From Psychroserpens sp041224425 (GTDB lineage Bacteria; Bacteroidota; Bacteroidia; Flavobacteriales; Flavobacteriaceae): DNA of 64,000 bases. The stretch lies in contig NZ_JBGFGL010000067.1 in NCBI RefSeq assembly GCF_041224425.1, positions 1-64,000 on the forward strand, given 5' to 3'. Positions 1 through 8,811 of the stretch are shown piece after piece. Position 1 is the first letter of the stretch. Each line of letters begins with the position of its first letter. Position numbers and translations under genes: made by a program. Below the pieces are notes generated by a model that was not told the origin of the DNA, did not search any database, and worked only from the letters and a program-made list of their open reading frames with translations.

Positions 1-100
1 ATAGCGACGGGGCTCACCTCTTACCATTCCGAACAGAGAAGTTAAGCCCGTTTGCGCCGATGGTACTGCATCTGTGGGAGAGTAGGACATCGCCTTTCTT
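1..100 (+). rRNA. rrf: 5S ribosomal RNA, 3' part (5' end outside window)
   Basis: The stretch contains the conserved 5S core (CCGAACAGAGAAGTTAAGC at about 29-47) and the typical 3' part with GGGAGAGTAGG. Only about ten 5' bases are missing, so the window starts just inside the 5S gene at the end of an rRNA operon. The exact 3' end is estimated from the start of the following terminator. Confidence 0.93.
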
Positions 101-101
101 G

Positions 102-134
102 AAAGACCCTTGCAATAAGCAAGGGTCTTTTTTT
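102..134 (+). terminator. Intrinsic terminator of the rRNA operon
   Basis: A perfect 12-bp stem (AAAGACCCTTGC at 102-113, GCAAGGGTCTTT at 119-130) with a 5-nt loop is followed by a run of T. It lies directly after the 5S RNA. Confidence 0.9.
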
Positions 135-162
135 GTTTATAGATGTTCTCTTGAAGTAGATT

Positions 163-195
163 AAATAAAAAAGCCTAATTAAAATATTAGGCTTT
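163..195 (-). terminator. Intrinsic terminator of the acyl-CoA dehydrogenase gene
   Basis: Inverted repeat AAAGCCTAAT (170-179) and ATTAGGCTTT (186-195). Read on the minus strand the stem is followed by a T-rich tract, and it sits 26 bases past the stop codon of the minus-strand dehydrogenase gene. Confidence 0.8.
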
Positions 196-220
196 GGAAT
201 TATGAGTATTGTAATTAGAT

Positions 221-1363
221 TTAATTTTTTATCACACCTCTAGAAATCACTATTTTTTGAATTTCAGAAGTGCCTTCATAAATTTGAGTAATTTTTGCAT
301 CTCGCATTAAACGCTCTACATGATATTCTTTAACAAAACCATTTCCACCATGTATTTGAACAGCTTCAACAGTTTGTTCCATAGCGACCTTTGAGGCATA
401 AAGTTTCGCCATAGCACTCGATATATCATGATTTTTGCCTTGGTCTTTTTCCCAAGCAGCTTTCATGACTAGGTGGCGAGCAGCTTCTATTTCTGTAACC
501 ATATCTGCTAGTTTAAAAGCAATAGCTTGATGATTACATATTTCCGTACCAAATGCTTTTCTTTCTTTAGAATATTTTAAAGCCAGTTCATAAGCTCCAG
601 ATGCTATACCTAAAGCTTGAGCAGCTATCCCAATACGTCCACCGGAAAGTGTTTTCATAGCAAATTTAAAACCAAATCCGTCTTCACCTATTCTATTTTC
701 TTTAGGGACTTTAACATCATTGAATTGTAATGTATGGGTATCACTACCTCTAATTCCGAGCTTATCTTCTTTTGGACCAATATCAAACCCCTCCATACCT
801 TTTTCAAGTATAAAAGCATTAATACCTCTATGTCCTTTTTCTCTATCAGTTTGAGCAATGACTAAATAAACATCACTTCTACCTCCATTCGTTATCCAAT
901 TTTTAGTGCCATTAATAACATAATGATCACCTTTATCTATAGCAGTAGTAGCTTGAGAAGTTGCATCACTTCCAGCTTCAGGTTCGCTTAGACAAAAAGC
1001 TCCAATAAATTCACCAGAGGCCAATTTGGTTAAATATTTTTGTTTTTGGTCTTCGGTGCCATAGGTTTCAAGACCATAGCAGACCAATGAATTATTTACC
1101 GAAACCATTACAGATGCAGAGGCATCAATTTTTGATAATTCTTCCATAATCAAAACATAGGAGATTGCATCCATTCCACTTCCACCGTATTTTGGATCTA
1201 CCATAACTCCCATAAACCCTAAATCGGCCATTTTTTTCACCAATTCTTTTGGGAATTCTTGTTTTTCATCTCGTTCAATCACTCCTGGAAGTAATTCATT
1301 TTGTGCAAAATCGCGAGCTGCATCGCGAATCATAATATGTTCTTCGGTTAAATTAAAATCCAT
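221..1363 (-). CDS. Acyl-CoA dehydrogenase (short-chain/butyryl-CoA type)
   Basis: FAD-dependent enzyme that introduces the trans-2,3 double bond into acyl-CoA thioesters during fatty-acid or branched-chain amino-acid degradation, passing electrons to an electron-transfer flavoprotein in the cytoplasm. The 380-residue length is normal for the family. The FAD/substrate signature FCLSEPEAGSDA lies at about residues 123-134. The C-terminal motif YEGTSEIQ places the likely catalytic base at Glu363, the position used by short-chain/butyryl-CoA dehydrogenases. The gene stands alone and is divergent from anmK, with its own terminator and a good promoter at 1401-1431. Substrate chain length cannot be settled from sequence alone. 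Confidence 0.93.
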   Translation of the reverse strand: MDFNLTEEHIMIRDAARDFAQNELLPGVIERDEKQEFPKELVKKMADLGFMGVMVDPKYGGSGMDAISYVLIMEELSKIDASASVMVSVNNSLVCYGLETYGTEDQKQKYLTKLASGEFIGAFCLSEPEAGSDATSQATTAIDKGDHYVINGTKNWITNGGRSDVYLVIAQTDREKGHRGINAFILEKGMEGFDIGPKEDKLGIRGSDTHTLQFNDVKVPKENRIGEDGFGFKFAMKTLSGGRIGIAAQALGIASGAYELALKYSKERKAFGTEICNHQAIAFKLADMVTEIEAARHLVMKAAWEKDQGKNHDISSAMAKLYASKVAMEQTVEAVQIHGGNGFVKEYHVERLMRDAKITQIYEGTSEIQKIVISRGVIKN

Positions 1364-1400
1364 TATAAATAATAATTATTGATTTGATAAAAAATGTTGT

Positions 1401-1431
1401 CAAAGATAACCCTTTATTGGTATATTTTCAA
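1401..1431 (-). promoter_or_regulatory. Bacteroidota-type promoter for the acyl-CoA dehydrogenase
   Basis: On the minus strand a TTG (1431-1429) is followed after 20 nt by TATCTTTG (1408-1401), matching the -33/-7 consensus TTG...TAnnTTTG. The predicted transcript starts about 30 nt before the ATG at 1363. Confidence 0.55.
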
Positions 1432-1454
1432 TAAGATTTCCTATTTTCACTTAA

Positions 1455-2519
1455 ATGTTAAAAATGGAATACAATGTCATTGGTGTTATGTCTGGTACTT
1501 CCCTTGATGGAATTGATTTGGCATATATCAATTTTCGAATTGATAAGATTTGGAGTTTTAAGCTTTTAAGTTGTACAACTGTTCCTTATTCTGAAAGTTG
1601 GAAAAAAACATTAACAGATCTTATTGAATTAGATGAATCTGAGCTAAAGAAAATTGACGATAGATATACTGAATATTTAGGAAAAACCATAAATTCATTT
1701 ATTGCCCAGAATAAACTACATGCTATTGATGCTGTGTGCTCTCATGGGCATACTGCAATACATAAACCTAAAGAAGGAATTACTTATCAAATAGGAAATC
1801 AAGACAGTTTGTCTCAATTAGTTCAAAATGTTATCGTTTGTGATTTTAGAATCCAAGACGTAAAATTTGGAGGTCAAGGGGCACCATTGGTTCCTGTAGG
1901 AGATGAGTTGTTATTTAAAAATTACGGTTTTTGTATCAATTTAGGTGGATTTGCCAATGTTTCTTACAAAGAAAAAGGAAAGCGATTGGCCTATGATATT
2001 TGCCCTGTAAATATTGTACTCAACACTTACTGTAGAACTATTGGTTTTGATTTTGACGACCAAGGAAAAATTGCATCCTCTGGAACAGTTAATTTAAAAC
2101 TTTTACAAAAATTGAACGATTTAGATTATTATAAAACACCTTTTCCAAAATCTTTGGGGCTTGAATGGGTAACAAAATATGTGTTTCCCATAATTAATAG
2201 TTTTCAAATCGGAGTAGAAGATATTTTAAGAACATATATCGAACATATTTCAATGCAAATTTCTGCAGTGTTAAAAAACAACCCTCAGTCATCGGTTCTA
2301 ATTACTGGTGGTGGTGCTTACAATAGTTTTTTAATTCAGCGAATTCAAAAAATGAATGCAAATGAAATTATTGTTCCAGATTCTTATCTAATTGAATTTA
2401 AAGAAGCTCTAATATTCGGACTTTTAGGGGTTCTGAAACTTAGAGGAGAGGTCAATTGCTTAGCGAGTGTTACAGGAGCCAAAAATGATCATTGTTCTGG
2501 TGTTATTCATTATCCTTAA
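1455..2519 (+). CDS. anmK: Anhydro-N-acetylmuramic acid kinase
   Basis: Peptidoglycan-recycling enzyme that hydrolyses and phosphorylates 1,6-anhydro-MurNAc to MurNAc-6-phosphate using ATP. The N-terminal phosphate-binding motif MSGTSLDGID lies at residues 12-21, and later sugar-kinase-like glycine motifs (LGGFANVS; ITGGGAYN) are present. At 354 residues it is slightly shorter than the enterobacterial enzymes but complete. Two in-frame ATG codons lie at 1455 and 1464; the second, beginning MEYNVIG, is equally possible. The gene begins a run of plus-strand genes and is divergent from the acyl-CoA dehydrogenase. Confidence 0.93.
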   Translation: MLKMEYNVIGVMSGTSLDGIDLAYINFRIDKIWSFKLLSCTTVPYSESWKKTLTDLIELDESELKKIDDRYTEYLGKTINSFIAQNKLHAIDAVCSHGHTAIHKPKEGITYQIGNQDSLSQLVQNVIVCDFRIQDVKFGGQGAPLVPVGDELLFKNYGFCINLGGFANVSYKEKGKRLAYDICPVNIVLNTYCRTIGFDFDDQGKIASSGTVNLKLLQKLNDLDYYKTPFPKSLGLEWVTKYVFPIINSFQIGVEDILRTYIEHISMQISAVLKNNPQSSVLITGGGAYNSFLIQRIQKMNANEIIVPDSYLIEFKEALIFGLLGVLKLRGEVNCLASVTGAKNDHCSGVIHYP

Positions 2520-2586
2520 AAATATGGTAAATTTAATATTTAGGCATTTATTGTTTTTTATATTTGTTGAAACATAATTTAACTTA

Positions 2587-3813
2587 ATGAAAGACTTACT
2601 TCAGAAGTACGAAGAAAAAGCCCCAGAAATTGTATTTAATTGGAAAGATCCCGAAACTGAAGCTGAGGGATGGACTGTAATAAACTCTCTTAGAGGAGGA
2701 GCAGCAGGAGGTGGAACGAGAATGCGTCAAGGTTTGGATATGAATGAAGTATTGTCACTTGCCAAAACAATGGAAGTTAAGTTTACCGTTTCTGGTCCCG
2801 CTATTGGAGGCGCTAAATCAGGAATCAACTTTAACCCTCAAGACCCTAGGAAAAAAGGAGTTTTAGAACGCTGGTACAAAGCGGTTTCTCCTTTATTGAA
2901 AAGCTATTACGGAACAGGTGGTGATTTAAACGTCGATGAAATCCATGAAGTTATTCCGATTACTGAGGAAAGTGGTGTTTGGCATCCTCAAGAAGGTGTT
3001 TTTGAAGGGCATTTCAAACCAACACAAGCAGATAAAATTAATAGAATAGGCCAACTGCGACATGGTGTTATCAAAGTTATTGAAAACCCAAAATATTCAC
3101 CGAGTGTCGCTAGAAAATATACTGTAGCAGATATGATTACAGGTTATGGTGTAGCTATAGCTGTTAAACACTTTTATGATATTCACAATGATTCTGTTGT
3201 TGGAAAAAGAGCTATTGTTCAAGGATTTGGAAATGTTGGAGCAGCTGCAGCTTTTTATTTATCTCAAATGGGTGCCAAAGTTGTTGGAATCATTGATCGT
3301 ATAGGTGGACTTATTAATGAAGATGGCTTTACGTTTGATGAGATTACTGAACTTTTTCTCAATAAAACCGGAAACACTTTAGAAAGTGATAATCTAATTC
3401 CTTTTGAAGTGATGAACGAAAGGATATGGTCTTTGGAAACTGAAGTTTTTGCACCATGTGCAGCTTCGAGATTGATTACAAAAGAGCAAATTGATAATAT
3501 GATCAATACTGGTCTGGAAGTTATTTCATGCGGTGCCAATGTTCCTTTTGCTGATAAAGAAATCTTTTTCGGCCCCATAATGGAACATACAGATAACAAA
3601 GTAAGCCTTATACCTGATTTTATTTCAAACTGTGGAATGGCTAGGGTTTTTGCTTATTTCATGGAGCGAAAAGTACAAATGACAGACGAGGCAATTTTTA
3701 AGGATACTTCTAAAACCATTAAAAAAGCCATAAAAAAAGTTTACGATAAAAATCATTCTAAAACAGGAATTAGTGCCACAGCATTTGAAATTGCTTTAAG
3801 TCAACTTATTTAA
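2587..3813 (+). CDS. Glu/Leu/Phe/Val family dehydrogenase
   Basis: NAD(P)-dependent oxidative deaminase of an amino acid (glutamate, leucine or similar), linking amino-acid catabolism to 2-oxo acids. The dinucleotide-independent N-terminal domain carries the glycine-rich signature with the likely catalytic lysine in GGAKSG (Lys77). A Rossmann motif GFGNVG is at about residues 213-218. The length (408 residues) and short N-terminus resemble the clade of small hexameric enzymes. A TATATTTG element at 2559-2566 upstream suggests its own promoter. nhaD follows after only 9 bp, so the two may be co-transcribed. I cannot tell glutamate from leucine specificity. Confidence 0.88.
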   Translation: MKDLLQKYEEKAPEIVFNWKDPETEAEGWTVINSLRGGAAGGGTRMRQGLDMNEVLSLAKTMEVKFTVSGPAIGGAKSGINFNPQDPRKKGVLERWYKAVSPLLKSYYGTGGDLNVDEIHEVIPITEESGVWHPQEGVFEGHFKPTQADKINRIGQLRHGVIKVIENPKYSPSVARKYTVADMITGYGVAIAVKHFYDIHNDSVVGKRAIVQGFGNVGAAAAFYLSQMGAKVVGIIDRIGGLINEDGFTFDEITELFLNKTGNTLESDNLIPFEVMNERIWSLETEVFAPCAASRLITKEQIDNMINTGLEVISCGANVPFADKEIFFGPIMEHTDNKVSLIPDFISNCGMARVFAYFMERKVQMTDEAIFKDTSKTIKKAIKKVYDKNHSKTGISATAFEIALSQLI

Positions 3814-3822
3814 AACCATCTT

Positions 3823-5217
3823 ATGGAAACTATAATCATTATCGTTTTTGCATTAGGCTATTTAGCCATCACTGTTGAACACAGTATAAAAATTGACAAG
3901 CTTATCCCTGCATTGGTCATGATGGCCATAAGCTGGGCTTTGATATCTTTAGGTATTGATTCCTTTGGACAATGGTTCGATTCTGCTAATCATGGTTTAG
4001 TAGATGGTTTTGCTAATATGGAACATGATAGCAAGATGCATATCATGGAAGAAACCTTACTGCATCATTTAGGCAAAACGGCTGAAATATTAGTTTTCCT
4101 TTTAGGAGCTATGACTATTGTTGAAATTATCGATTATTTTGATGGTTTTTCCACAATCAAGGGGTTTATTAAAACAAATAGTAAACGTAAAATCCTTTGG
4201 ATTTTTTCAATTTTAGCATTCATCCTTTCTGCTATCATAGATAACTTGACAGCAACTATTGTATTAATTTCAATTCTTCAGAAAATTGTAAAAGAACGCG
4301 ATGTTCGAATTTGGTATGCTGGTTTGATAATTATTGCGGCAAATGCAGGAGGAGCTTGGTCTCCTATTGGAGATGTTACTACAACAATGCTTTGGATTGG
4401 TAATAAAGTCACTACAGGACATCTTTTCATTTATCTTTTCCTGCCTTCTTTGTTATGTATGATAGTGCCTACACTAATAGCGTCTTACCTTCCTGCTTTT
4501 AGAGGAAACTTGGAAAAGGTTGAAAATAATGATGATACACCTAAAAATAAATTTAGTTCTACAATGCTATATTTAGGTCTCGGTGGAATTGTATCTGTAC
4601 CTGTCTTCAAGACAGTTACACATTTACCTCCTTATGTGGGAATGATGCTAGCTTTAGGAATTGTCGCTATTTTTGCTGAAATATACAGTAATTCAAAATT
4701 CGCACTTTCTGGTATAGATTCAGGTGAACACAGTGAGCATTCAAGTCATAGTCCAGTACACCATTCGCTATCAAAAATCGAATTGCCTAGTATTCTATTT
4801 TTCTTGGGAATTTTAATGGCTGTTGCAGCCCTTGAATCTTTAGGGATCTTGTTTGGCTTTGCTGGAACATTACAAGAAAGCATGCCAATGTTAGGAACCG
4901 AACTACATGGTGAAGGGGTTTCTGATTTGGTGGTATTACTACTTGGTGTAGGTTCGGCAGTTATAGATAATGTGCCTTTGGTAGCAGCTAGTTTAGGAAT
5001 GTTTTCTGAACCTATTGATAATGAATTATGGCACTTCATTGCCTATTCAGCAGGAACTGGAGGAAGCATGCTTATCATTGGGTCTGCAGCAGGAGTTGTG
5101 GCCATGGGCATGGAAAAGATTGACTTTTTCTGGTATCTTAAAAAAATATCTTGGTTAGCCTTGGTTGGCTTTATAGCTGGTGCTGTAGCCTTCATGTTTA
5201 CAAGAACAATATTCTAG
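3823..5217 (+). CDS. nhaD: NhaD-type sodium:proton antiporter
   Basis: Inner-membrane Na+/H+ antiporter of the ion-transporter superfamily, expected to extrude sodium in a saline habitat. The 464-residue protein has about a dozen hydrophobic segments. It shows the family pattern of conserved helices with polar residues, such as SAIIDNLTATIVL in the first half and SAVIDNVPLVAA in the second half, the duplicated helix-breaking motifs. A histidine-rich hydrophilic loop (residues about 301-315) separates the two halves. It follows the amino-acid dehydrogenase by 9 bp. NhaD is common in marine flavobacteria. Confidence 0.9.
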   Translation: METIIIIVFALGYLAITVEHSIKIDKLIPALVMMAISWALISLGIDSFGQWFDSANHGLVDGFANMEHDSKMHIMEETLLHHLGKTAEILVFLLGAMTIVEIIDYFDGFSTIKGFIKTNSKRKILWIFSILAFILSAIIDNLTATIVLISILQKIVKERDVRIWYAGLIIIAANAGGAWSPIGDVTTTMLWIGNKVTTGHLFIYLFLPSLLCMIVPTLIASYLPAFRGNLEKVENNDDTPKNKFSSTMLYLGLGGIVSVPVFKTVTHLPPYVGMMLALGIVAIFAEIYSNSKFALSGIDSGEHSEHSSHSPVHHSLSKIELPSILFFLGILMAVAALESLGILFGFAGTLQESMPMLGTELHGEGVSDLVVLLLGVGSAVIDNVPLVAASLGMFSEPIDNELWHFIAYSAGTGGSMLIIGSAAGVVAMGMEKIDFFWYLKKISWLALVGFIAGAVAFMFTRTIF

Positions 5218-5283
5218 TAATATAATTTACTAAGATTTTAAGCGTTATTACATTAATTATATTAATTTCAATACAATATTTAT

Positions 5284-5979
5284 ATGATATTGCTAACTAC
5301 ATTTCAAGAAGGAACTGAATTGGCTACCGATTCAGAATCTACTGAAAAAACATTATCTATTATCGAGCTAATCGGTAGTGGAGGCGTTGCCGGACAAGTG
5401 ATTATTGCAATCCTTTTCATTTTACTTGTTGTAGCTATTTATATTTATTTTGAACGCCTTTTCGCAATAAAAGCAGCTTCAAATGTCGATGCGAACTTTA
5501 TGAACCAAATTAAGGATCATGTTAGTAATGGCAAGATTGATTCGGCCCAAATGCTTTGTGCGCAACAAAATTCTCCTGTATCAAGATTGATTAATAAAGG
5601 AATTACTAGAATTGGTAAACCTTTGGAAGATATCAATACAGCTATCGAGAATGCTGGACGCCTAGAGCTCTATGGATTGGAAAAAAATGTGAGTGTATTA
5701 GCTACCATATCTGGAGTTGCTCCTATGATTGGTTTCTTGGGAACTGTGATCGGAATGATCTTGTCCATTTTTGAAATTGCCAACTCTGGAGGACAAATTG
5801 ATATCAAACAATTATCAGACGGGTTGTATACGGCAATGACCACTACAGTTGCTGGATTGATCGTGGGTATTGTGGCTTATATGGCATATAACCATTTAGT
5901 GGTTCGAACAGATAAAGTCGTATATCAAATGGAAGCTAATTCCCTTGAATTTCTAGACCACTTAAACGAGCCTAGTTAA
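5284..5979 (+). CDS. exbB: MotA/TolQ/ExbB proton-channel protein (ExbB-like)
   Basis: Inner-membrane channel subunit that uses the proton motive force to power a TonB-type transducer. Three membrane helices are visible at about residues 35-56, 137-162 and 183-206. The last two carry the family signatures (APMIGFLGTVIGM; TTTVAGLIVGIVAY with the conserved Thr). The 231-residue length is typical. It is followed after one base by exbD and then by a TonB-like gene, forming a complete energy-transduction operon. Confidence 0.92.
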   Translation: MILLTTFQEGTELATDSESTEKTLSIIELIGSGGVAGQVIIAILFILLVVAIYIYFERLFAIKAASNVDANFMNQIKDHVSNGKIDSAQMLCAQQNSPVSRLINKGITRIGKPLEDINTAIENAGRLELYGLEKNVSVLATISGVAPMIGFLGTVIGMILSIFEIANSGGQIDIKQLSDGLYTAMTTTVAGLIVGIVAYMAYNHLVVRTDKVVYQMEANSLEFLDHLNEPS

Positions 5980-5980
5980 T

Positions 5981-6376
5981 ATGAATATTAGAGGACGAAA
6001 TAAAGTAACACCAGAGTTCAATATGTCATCAATGACAGATATTGTCTTCTTGTTATTAATCTTCTTTATGTTGGCATCAACTTTAGTGACGACTAATGCC
6101 ATCGATATTTTGTTGCCAAAGGCTAGCGGTAAAACGGAAAATAAAAGATCTGTTTCAGTTAGTATTACCAAGGATTTAAATTACTATATCGATCAAAAAT
6201 TGGTTGGTCAAAGTGTACTTGAAAATGAATTAGTTCAAGCACTTTCCAATCAAGAGCAGCCAACAATTGTTCTAAGAGCTGAAAAAACAGTTCCTGTCGA
6301 TAATGTAGTAAAGGTGATGGATATCGCCAATCGAAATAAGTTCAAAGTTATTCTTGCCGTAAAGCCGAATAATTAA
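5981..6376 (+). CDS. exbD: ExbD/TolR biopolymer transport protein
   Basis: Partner of ExbB: a single N-terminal membrane helix (about residues 18-37) followed by a periplasmic domain. The helix begins MTDIVFLLLIFFM, where Asp20 is the conserved proton-carrying residue of the family. The 131-residue length is normal. The start codon lies one base after the exbB stop, so translation is probably coupled. Confidence 0.93.
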   Translation: MNIRGRNKVTPEFNMSSMTDIVFLLLIFFMLASTLVTTNAIDILLPKASGKTENKRSVSVSITKDLNYYIDQKLVGQSVLENELVQALSNQEQPTIVLRAEKTVPVDNVVKVMDIANRNKFKVILAVKPNN

Positions 6377-6416
6377 GCAAATCTATTTTCGGTATAGGAT
6401 TTGCTAGACAATTATC

Positions 6417-7268
6417 ATGAAATACTTAAAAACCAAACATGAACGTAATTCTGCAAAAATCACTACACTCATCGTAGTGATCTTGGTGTTATTGCTGTTT
6501 GTAGTTGGACATAAATATATGGATCCTCCAATTGAGTATGGTGTGGCTGTGAATTTTGGCAATTCCGAAGTAGGAAGTGGTCAAATTCAACCTAAAGAAC
6601 CTATTAAATCCAATCCTAAAAATGATTTGGTAGAAGAACAACAAGTTGAAGAGACACAACAAGAGACTTCTCAATCAAATGCTCAAGCAGAAGACATAAT
6701 TACTGAAGAATCTGAAGAATCCATTGCCATCAAAAAAGCTAAGGCTGAGGAAGCTAGAGCAAAAGCTGAAGCAGAACGTATCGAAAGAGAAAAGCGTGAA
6801 GCTGAAGAAAGAAAACAACGTGAAGAAGCCGAAAAAAAGAAAAAATTAGATGCCTTAATTGGAGGCGTGAGTAATTCCAATGGTACGGAAACTGGCGGAC
6901 AGGGTCCAAATGATGCTCCTGGAGATAAAGGACAATTAGATGGCGATCCTTATGCACCAAGTTATTTTGGTGGTTCAGGTCCAGGAAAAGGTGGTGTTGG
7001 TTTCGGACTTGGAGGTAGAGGTAGACCTTCAAAAACAATATATAAGCAAGACTGTAATGAATATGGATTGGTTGTAGTCAAGATTGTGGTGAACCAACAA
7101 GGACAGGTTGTTGAAGCTGTTCCCGGAATTAAAGGAACAACAAATACACATCCTTGTTTGTTAGAACCTGCAAAGAAAATAGCATTGTCCCATAAATGGC
7201 CTGCAGATTCCAAAGCACCTTCCCGACAAATAGGTTTTGTTAGTATTAATTTTGATGTAAGTCAGTAA
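6417..7268 (+). CDS. TonB/TolA-like energy transducer
   Basis: One membrane anchor at about residues 14-31 is followed by an acidic linker, a charged Ala/Glu/Lys/Arg coiled coil (about 101-146), a glycine-rich stretch and a C-terminal domain. The C-terminal domain has the short TonB-like pattern of G-x-V strands ending in a Trp-Pro element (HKWPAD). Two cysteines in the C-terminal domain (Cys213, Cys247) could form a periplasmic disulfide. The coiled coil recalls TolA while the C-terminus recalls TonB, so the name is left open. It follows exbB/exbD in the same operon and directly precedes folC (4-bp gap). Confidence 0.82.
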   Translation: MKYLKTKHERNSAKITTLIVVILVLLLFVVGHKYMDPPIEYGVAVNFGNSEVGSGQIQPKEPIKSNPKNDLVEEQQVEETQQETSQSNAQAEDIITEESEESIAIKKAKAEEARAKAEAERIEREKREAEERKQREEAEKKKKLDALIGGVSNSNGTETGGQGPNDAPGDKGQLDGDPYAPSYFGGSGPGKGGVGFGLGGRGRPSKTIYKQDCNEYGLVVVKIVVNQQGQVVEAVPGIKGTTNTHPCLLEPAKKIALSHKWPADSKAPSRQIGFVSINFDVSQ

Positions 7269-7272
7269 ATAC

Positions 7273-8493
7273 ATGAACTACGACGATACTGTAAGCTGGA
7301 TGTTCAAGCAGTTGCCTATGTATCAAAACCAAGGGACTTCTGCATATAAGGTTGACTTATCAAATTCCTTTTTACTTGCCAAACACCTCAAAAATCCCGA
7401 GAAGAAATTTAAAAGTATTCATGTAGCTGGAACTAATGGTAAAGGTTCAACCAGTCATATGTTGGCTTCAGTACTTCAAGAAGCTGGATACAAAGTGGGT
7501 TTGTATACATCACCTCATTTAAAAGATTTTAGGGAGCGTATTAAAATTAATGGAGATGTAGTCAGCAAACAATTTGTCATCGGTTTTATCAAACGTAACC
7601 TTGATTTTTTTAAATCGAATTCCTTATCATTCTTTGAAATGACCGTTGGAATGGCTTTCGACTATTTCGCTAAACAAAAGGTAGATATAGCAATTATTGA
7701 AGTTGGTTTAGGTGGACGTTTGGATTCTACTAATATCATTACACCAGAAATATCAGTAATTACTAATATTGGATTTGATCATGTGAAGTTTTTGGGAAAT
7801 ACTTATGAAGCGATCGCTAAAGAAAAAGCAGGTATAATAAAGCCTAAAGTTCCCATAGTCATAGGTAAAACACAAATTGAAACTAAACAAGTATTTGAAG
7901 ACATTGCTTCGGAAAGGAATGCAGAGATTTATTTTGCAGATCAATTGGTTCAAAACGTATTTGAAAGTGATTTAAAAGGAAGTTATCAATCTGAAAATAT
8001 AAAAACTGTAATTCAAACTGTTAAGGTTTTAAATTCCTTACACGTGTTTGAAGTTTCCGATAACCATTTAAAAAATGGACTAAAACGTGTCGTGAAAAAT
8101 ACCGATTTGAGAGGACGATGGGAAATTCTACAAGATCACCCAAAAATTATTTGTGATACAGCCCATAATAAAGAAGGTTTGAGTATTGTTTTAAAACAGT
8201 TGGAAAGCGAAACTTATAAGTCGCTTCACATTGTTTTTGGTGTCGTGAATGATAAAGACCTTGACGGAATTATTAGTTTCTTACCAAAAAATGCACACTA
8301 TTATTTGTGTAAACCTAATATTCCTAGAGGATTAGAGGTTAATATTTTACAAGAGGTGTTTGACAAGAATAATCTCAATTCAAAAAGCTATTCATCGGTT
8401 AAAGAAGCCCTAAAATCTGCAAAGAATCATTCTAAAACTAATGATTTGATTTATGTAGGTGGAAGCACTTTTGTTGTTGCTGAAATTATTTGA
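7273..8493 (+). CDS. folC: Folylpolyglutamate synthase / dihydrofolate synthase
   Basis: ATP-dependent ligase that adds glutamate to dihydropteroate and/or extends folate polyglutamate tails in the cytoplasm. The Mur-ligase-like P-loop GTNGKGSTSHM lies at about residues 53-63. The second signature IIEVGLGGRLDSTN is present, as is DTAHNKEG in the C-terminal domain. Length 406 residues, normal. It is the last gene of the ExbB/ExbD operon by spacing. Confidence 0.93.
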   Translation: MNYDDTVSWMFKQLPMYQNQGTSAYKVDLSNSFLLAKHLKNPEKKFKSIHVAGTNGKGSTSHMLASVLQEAGYKVGLYTSPHLKDFRERIKINGDVVSKQFVIGFIKRNLDFFKSNSLSFFEMTVGMAFDYFAKQKVDIAIIEVGLGGRLDSTNIITPEISVITNIGFDHVKFLGNTYEAIAKEKAGIIKPKVPIVIGKTQIETKQVFEDIASERNAEIYFADQLVQNVFESDLKGSYQSENIKTVIQTVKVLNSLHVFEVSDNHLKNGLKRVVKNTDLRGRWEILQDHPKIICDTAHNKEGLSIVLKQLESETYKSLHIVFGVVNDKDLDGIISFLPKNAHYYLCKPNIPRGLEVNILQEVFDKNNLNSKSYSSVKEALKSAKNHSKTNDLIYVGGSTFVVAEII

Positions 8494-8512
8494 TTTTTTT
8501 CATAAAAAGTTT

Positions 8513-8541
8513 TTGCGAATTAAAAATCTAGACTATATTTG
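8513..8541 (+). promoter_or_regulatory. Promoter of the first tRNA-Val gene
   Basis: TTG at 8513-8515, an 18-nt spacer and TATATTTG at 8534-8541 fit the Bacteroidota vegetative consensus closely. The tRNA begins 15 bases downstream. Confidence 0.75.
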
Positions 8542-8555
8542 CAGTCCAATAATTA

Positions 8556-8630
8556 GGGCGCGTAGCTCAGTTGGTTCAGAGCACTTGGTTTACACCCAAG
8601 GGGTCAGGGGTTCGAATCCCTTCGCGCCCA
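8556..8630 (+). tRNA. tRNA-Val (anticodon TAC)
   Basis: A full cloverleaf can be folded: acceptor GGGCGCG/CGCGCCC, D-arm GCTC/GAGC, anticodon stem CTTGG/CCAAG with loop TTTACAC (anticodon TAC), and T-arm with TTCGAAT. No CCA is encoded at the 3' end. Length 75 nt including the discriminator A. Confidence 0.96.
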
Positions 8631-8643
8631 CATCAATTTGAGA

Positions 8644-8669
8644 AGTCCGCAATATTGCGGACTTTTTCT
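8644..8669 (+). terminator. Intrinsic terminator between the two tRNA genes
   Basis: Perfect 10-bp palindrome AGTCCGCAAT/ATTGCGGACT (8644-8663) followed by T5C and more T. It separates the two tRNA-Val genes, suggesting at least partly independent transcripts. Confidence 0.8.
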
Positions 8670-8683
8670 TTTTAAAACATTAA

Positions 8684-8758
8684 GGGTCATTAACTCAGTT
8701 GGTTCAGAGTGTTACCTTGACAGGGTAGAAGTCACTGGTTCGAATCCAGTATGACCCA
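8684..8758 (+). tRNA. tRNA-Val (anticodon GAC)
   Basis: Cloverleaf: acceptor GGGTCAT/ATGACCC, D-arm ACTC/GAGT, anticodon stem TTACC/GGTAG (one G-T closing pair) with loop TTGACAG (anticodon GAC), and T-arm ACTGG/CCAGT with TTCGAAT. The 3' CCA is not encoded. Together with the TAC tRNA it covers the valine box. Confidence 0.95.
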
Positions 8759-8761
8759 CAA

Positions 8762-8795
8762 AAAAAGCCATACTAATTGAGTATGGCTTTTTTTA
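8762..8795 (+). terminator. Terminator after tRNA-Val(GAC), probably bidirectional
   Basis: Stem GCCATACT (8767-8774) and AGTATGGC (8780-8787) flanked by A6 on the left and T7 on the right. The symmetric A/T flanks would also end the minus-strand murF transcript, whose stop lies 17 bases further right. Confidence 0.8.
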
Positions 8796-8811
8796 TTTTA
8801 TTTATGTGTTT

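Noticed and set aside
8459..8641. 60-codon open frame over the first tRNA
   Set aside because: It runs from the end of folC through the tRNA-Val gene; the RNA explains the conservation.
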